DNA from: an uncultured Alphaproteobacteria bacterium | GTDB lineage: Bacteria; Pseudomonadota; Alphaproteobacteria; RF32; CAG-239 | NCBI GenBank assembly: GCA_904501925.1 | Contig: CAJGCO010000003.1 | Location: 1 to 64,000, forward strand | Length of the DNA stretch: 64,000 bases | Direction of reading: 5' to 3' | Shown: in pieces, positions 62,123 to 64,000 of the stretch | Layout: the number at the start of each line of letters is the position of its first letter | Numbering within the stretch: the first letter of the stretch is position 1 | Position numbers and translations under genes: made by a program | The notes under the pieces: generated by a model | What the model was told of the DNA's origin: nothing | What the model saw: only the letters and a program-made list of their open reading frames with translations | Databases searched by the model: none

Positions 62123-62608
62123 TTAAAATAAAAGATAGCTAATAAAAAATAAAATAAGTAATATCAATGATTTTAATATAAATCTATGTTCTAACATTAA
62201 ATATGTCCAATAAAGAAATAGTGTTGTGATTAAAGTAAAGTTCATAACTATAGTGGTAACTTCTAATTCACTGCCTCGGTCAAAAAGTATAAATGTGTTT
62301 AGCACATTTACAGCAAGTATAAAAATAAGAAACCCAAAAAACACAATGTTTTTATTAACTTTACCATCAAGCAATTCAATAATGTCTAAAGTAAATTTAC
62401 GTTTGCTTTCATTTTTTGGAGATTGAGTAGCTGTCGTGTTTATTGAGGCTTCGTTCGTTACTAAATTGGTTTTTATCTCAGTGGATTTATTTTTAGCCTT
62501 ACAGGCTTTCTTAATGTTTTTATTAACATCTTTCTTTTTTACACTTTTAGTAGAAGTTTTAGTTGCCTTCTTAGCCTTCTTACTCTTATCAATGTTTTGG
62601 GTATTCAT
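62123..62608 (-). CDS. Lys-rich membrane protein of unknown function
   Basis: The 161-residue protein has a very basic, low-complexity N-terminus (about residues 1-75, KKAKKATKTSTKSVKKKD and similar), then three hydrophobic helices (about 88-108, 114-136 and 143-161). The start has GGAG 7 nt upstream. It is the first gene of a two-gene unit with the conserved protein at 61407-62111. No family recognised. Confidence 0.7.
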   Translation of the reverse strand: MNTQNIDKSKKAKKATKTSTKSVKKKDVNKNIKKACKAKNKSTEIKTNLVTNEASINTTATQSPKNESKRKFTLDIIELLDGKVNKNIVFFGFLIFILAVNVLNTFILFDRGSELEVTTIVMNFTLITTLFLYWTYLMLEHRFILKSLILLILFFISYLLF

Positions 62609-62680
62609 AAATATACTCCAGTTTTTTAATATACCATTTCGCTATATAACAATGTGTTATATATACAATAGAAAAGTAAA

Positions 62681-62720
62681 AGAAAAATTAATGAGATAGC
62701 TTTTATACCAGCTATCTCAT
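62681..62720 (-). terminator. terminator of ileS
   Basis: ATGAGATAGC and GCTATCTCAT form a perfect 10-bp stem with a 10-base loop; on the minus strand it is followed by TTAATTTTTCT, 26 bp after the ileS stop. Confidence 0.85.
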
Positions 62721-62745
62721 TAAACTTTTGCGTAAATTAAATAGT

Positions 62746-64000
62746 TTAAGCAGCTTTTGTTACATCAAACATAACCTTATCACCACCAAGTTCTTCAATA
62801 GATGGTTCTGTGATGTTGTTGTTTTCCGTAATTTCAAGAGCTAAAACTTGTTCTTTAATATATTCAGCATATTCTGAAATCGCTGTTTTAACTATTGTAT
62901 TTTCAGAAGAATAAGCAAGCTTAATTCTGTCTGTAATGTCAAAATCTTTAGTTTTACGAAGAGCTTGAATCATTCGTACAAAGTCTCTTGCGATACCTTC
63001 TTTTTCAAGATTTTCATCAATTTCTGTATCTAAAATTACAACAGCTGTGTTATCAGGAAGAGCCAAACCACTCATGCCCTCATTAATAACAAGGCGAAGC
63101 TCGTATTCTTCTGCAAATAATGTTTGTCCAGCAATAGATAATGTGCCATCTTCATTTTGAGCCCAATCATTAGTTTTAGATTTAGCCATAATATCTTTCA
63201 TATAAGCACCAAGTCTTTTACCAATAAGAGGTGTTTTTAGATATAAGAAACGACTAGCAACATCATCAATTTCTGATTTTAATTCAACATTCTTAACATT
63301 AACCTCGTCTTTAAGAGCTTCAACAAAGTTTGTTAATGTACTAGCATTGTCTCCTGCGATAACCATAGATTTTAATGGAAGTCTGTTGCGAAGTTTGTTT
63401 TCTTCACGAATAGATTTTGCCACAGAAGAAATAGCTCTAACCATATCCATTTGTTCGATTAATTGAGCGTTTGTATCTATATCATCTAACAATGGTGTAT
63501 CTGTTAGGTGAACAGATTCTTCACCAGTTAAACCTTTGAATACAAATTCACTCATAAATGGCATTAAAGGAGCAGAAAGTTTAGCAACATTAACAAGTAC
63601 GCTATAAAGTGTGTTAAATGCACTTAAATCATCACCACTCCAGAAACGAGCACGAGAGCGACGAATATACCAGTTGTTTAGAATTTCTAAGAAATCTTCA
63701 ATTTCAGTACAAGCACGTGCAATTTCATATGTTTCCATATATTGTTTTACATTTGTTGCTAATGTTTTTAATTTAGCTAAAATGTAAGTGTCTAACACGT
63801 CTTCAGATTTTGAAATTTCTTGAGCCTTAATACCTTCAGCATTTGCATATAGAGTAAAGAAGTAATAAGCATTCCAGAAAGGAATAATTGCTTTACGAGT
63901 AGCTTTAGCTATTTCCTTACCTTCTTTATCAACAGCAAGGTTCCCACCTTTAAGAACTGGTGACGAAATCAAGAACCAGCGAAGAGCATCAGATCCAATA
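62746..64000 (-). CDS. ileS: isoleucyl-tRNA synthetase, C-terminal part (gene runs off the window)
   Basis: About 417 C-terminal residues are visible; the 5' part lies beyond base 64000, where the frame stays open (GSDALRWFLISSPVLKGG). The anticodon-binding region has IPFWNAYYFFTLYANAEG and LNNWYIRRSRARFWSGDD. The C-terminal part (VKNVELKSEIDDVASRFLYLKTPLIGKRLGAYM) is of the DUF5915 type found in the eukaryote-like IleS2 class rather than the zinc-finger ending of E. coli IleS. Catalytic HIGH and KMSKS motifs are outside the window. Confidence 0.94.
   Translation of the reverse strand, partial: IGSDALRWFLISSPVLKGGNLAVDKEGKEIAKATRKAIIPFWNAYYFFTLYANAEGIKAQEISKSEDVLDTYILAKLKTLATNVKQYMETYEIARACTEIEDFLEILNNWYIRRSRARFWSGDDLSAFNTLYSVLVNVAKLSAPLMPFMSEFVFKGLTGEESVHLTDTPLLDDIDTNAQLIEQMDMVRAISSVAKSIREENKLRNRLPLKSMVIAGDNASTLTNFVEALKDEVNVKNVELKSEIDDVASRFLYLKTPLIGKRLGAYMKDIMAKSKTNDWAQNEDGTLSIAGQTLFAEEYELRLVINEGMSGLALPDNTAVVILDTEIDENLEKEGIARDFVRMIQALRKTKDFDITDRIKLAYSSENTIVKTAISEYAEYIKEQVLALEITENNNITEPSIEELGGDKVMFDVTKAA

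Overview
This is a chromosomal stretch of a very AT-rich (low GC by eye, not computed), Gram-negative bacterium. Several genes point to Alphaproteobacteria: a GcrA-type cell-cycle regulator, an rpoZ-rsh pair with one bifunctional (p)ppGpp enzyme, DUF2155 next to MlaD-type MCE proteins, an alphaproteobacterial-style YbjN protein, a 41-residue bL36, and hflK-hflC-degP. LptE, MlaC/MlaD, GalU, Lgt and AsmA indicate a true outer membrane. A host-associated or gut lineage with a reduced, AT-drifted genome would fit, but that is inference. Coding density is high; no gene-free gap exceeds about 250 bp (largest: 40644-40889 and 43982-44216, both holding only regulatory sequence). No tRNA, rRNA, insertion sequence, prophage or CRISPR array was found.

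Layout. 1-3908: minus-strand membrane proteolysis operon hflK-hflC-degP-holC, then the start of an unidentified gene. 4034-6336: mrp, a methyltransferase-like gene and gcrA. 6468-11460: a secreted protein of unknown function, rpoZ, and the operon rsh-DUF2062-acpS. 11506-14007: rpmJ, a small periplasmic protein and ettA. 14043-18059: minus-strand ABC exporter operon (ATPase, permease fused to a GldG-like domain, DUF4340 protein). 18204-19858: two single-MCE-domain proteins plus a DUF2155 protein. 19848-24124: a TolC-like lipoprotein carrying an extra Ig-like domain with a membrane glycosyltransferase, divergent from an orphan VirB8-like gene. 24219-26108: clpP-clpX. 26146-30669: leuS-lptE-holA and a helical protein. 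30805-34580: mlaC, a GT39-type glycosyltransferase and an FAD oxidoreductase. 34716-37015: gap-pgk. 37215-40643: a 1142-residue protein with internal duplication. 40890-45143: queA, a degenerate GGDEF membrane protein, lgt, YbjN and DUF1294 proteins. 45271-47044: a Cys/His-rich lipoprotein and a secreted partner. 47045-50649: dtd, a fused SpmA/SpmB protein, DUF3137 and a divergent galU. 50720-56101: a giant AsmA protein. 56225-58741: nucleoside salvage operon cdd-punA-deoA. 58745-64000: mltB-like transglycosylase, ruvX, two tandem paralogous small proteins, two uncharacterised membrane proteins and the 3' part of ileS.

How it fits together. Most genes are core housekeeping: translation (leuS, ileS, ettA, queA, dtd, rpmJ), stringent response (rsh), proteolysis (clpXP, HflKC, DegP), glycolysis (gap-pgk) and replication clamp-loader subunits (holA, holC). 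The accessory interest is in the envelope: lipid transport (MlaC, two MCE proteins, AsmA), glycan assembly (two polytopic glycosyltransferases, GalU, FAD oxidoreductase) and several secreted, repeat-bearing or fused proteins that I could not assign to described systems. The most unusual items are the duplicated 1142-residue protein with a 30-bp in-frame repeat, the TolC/Ig-like fusion beside an orphan VirB8-like gene, the AsmA protein with nine 45-bp repeats, the tandem small paralogs at 60663-61381, and a hairpin between asmA and galU that both resembles a terminator and buries the galU ribosome binding site.
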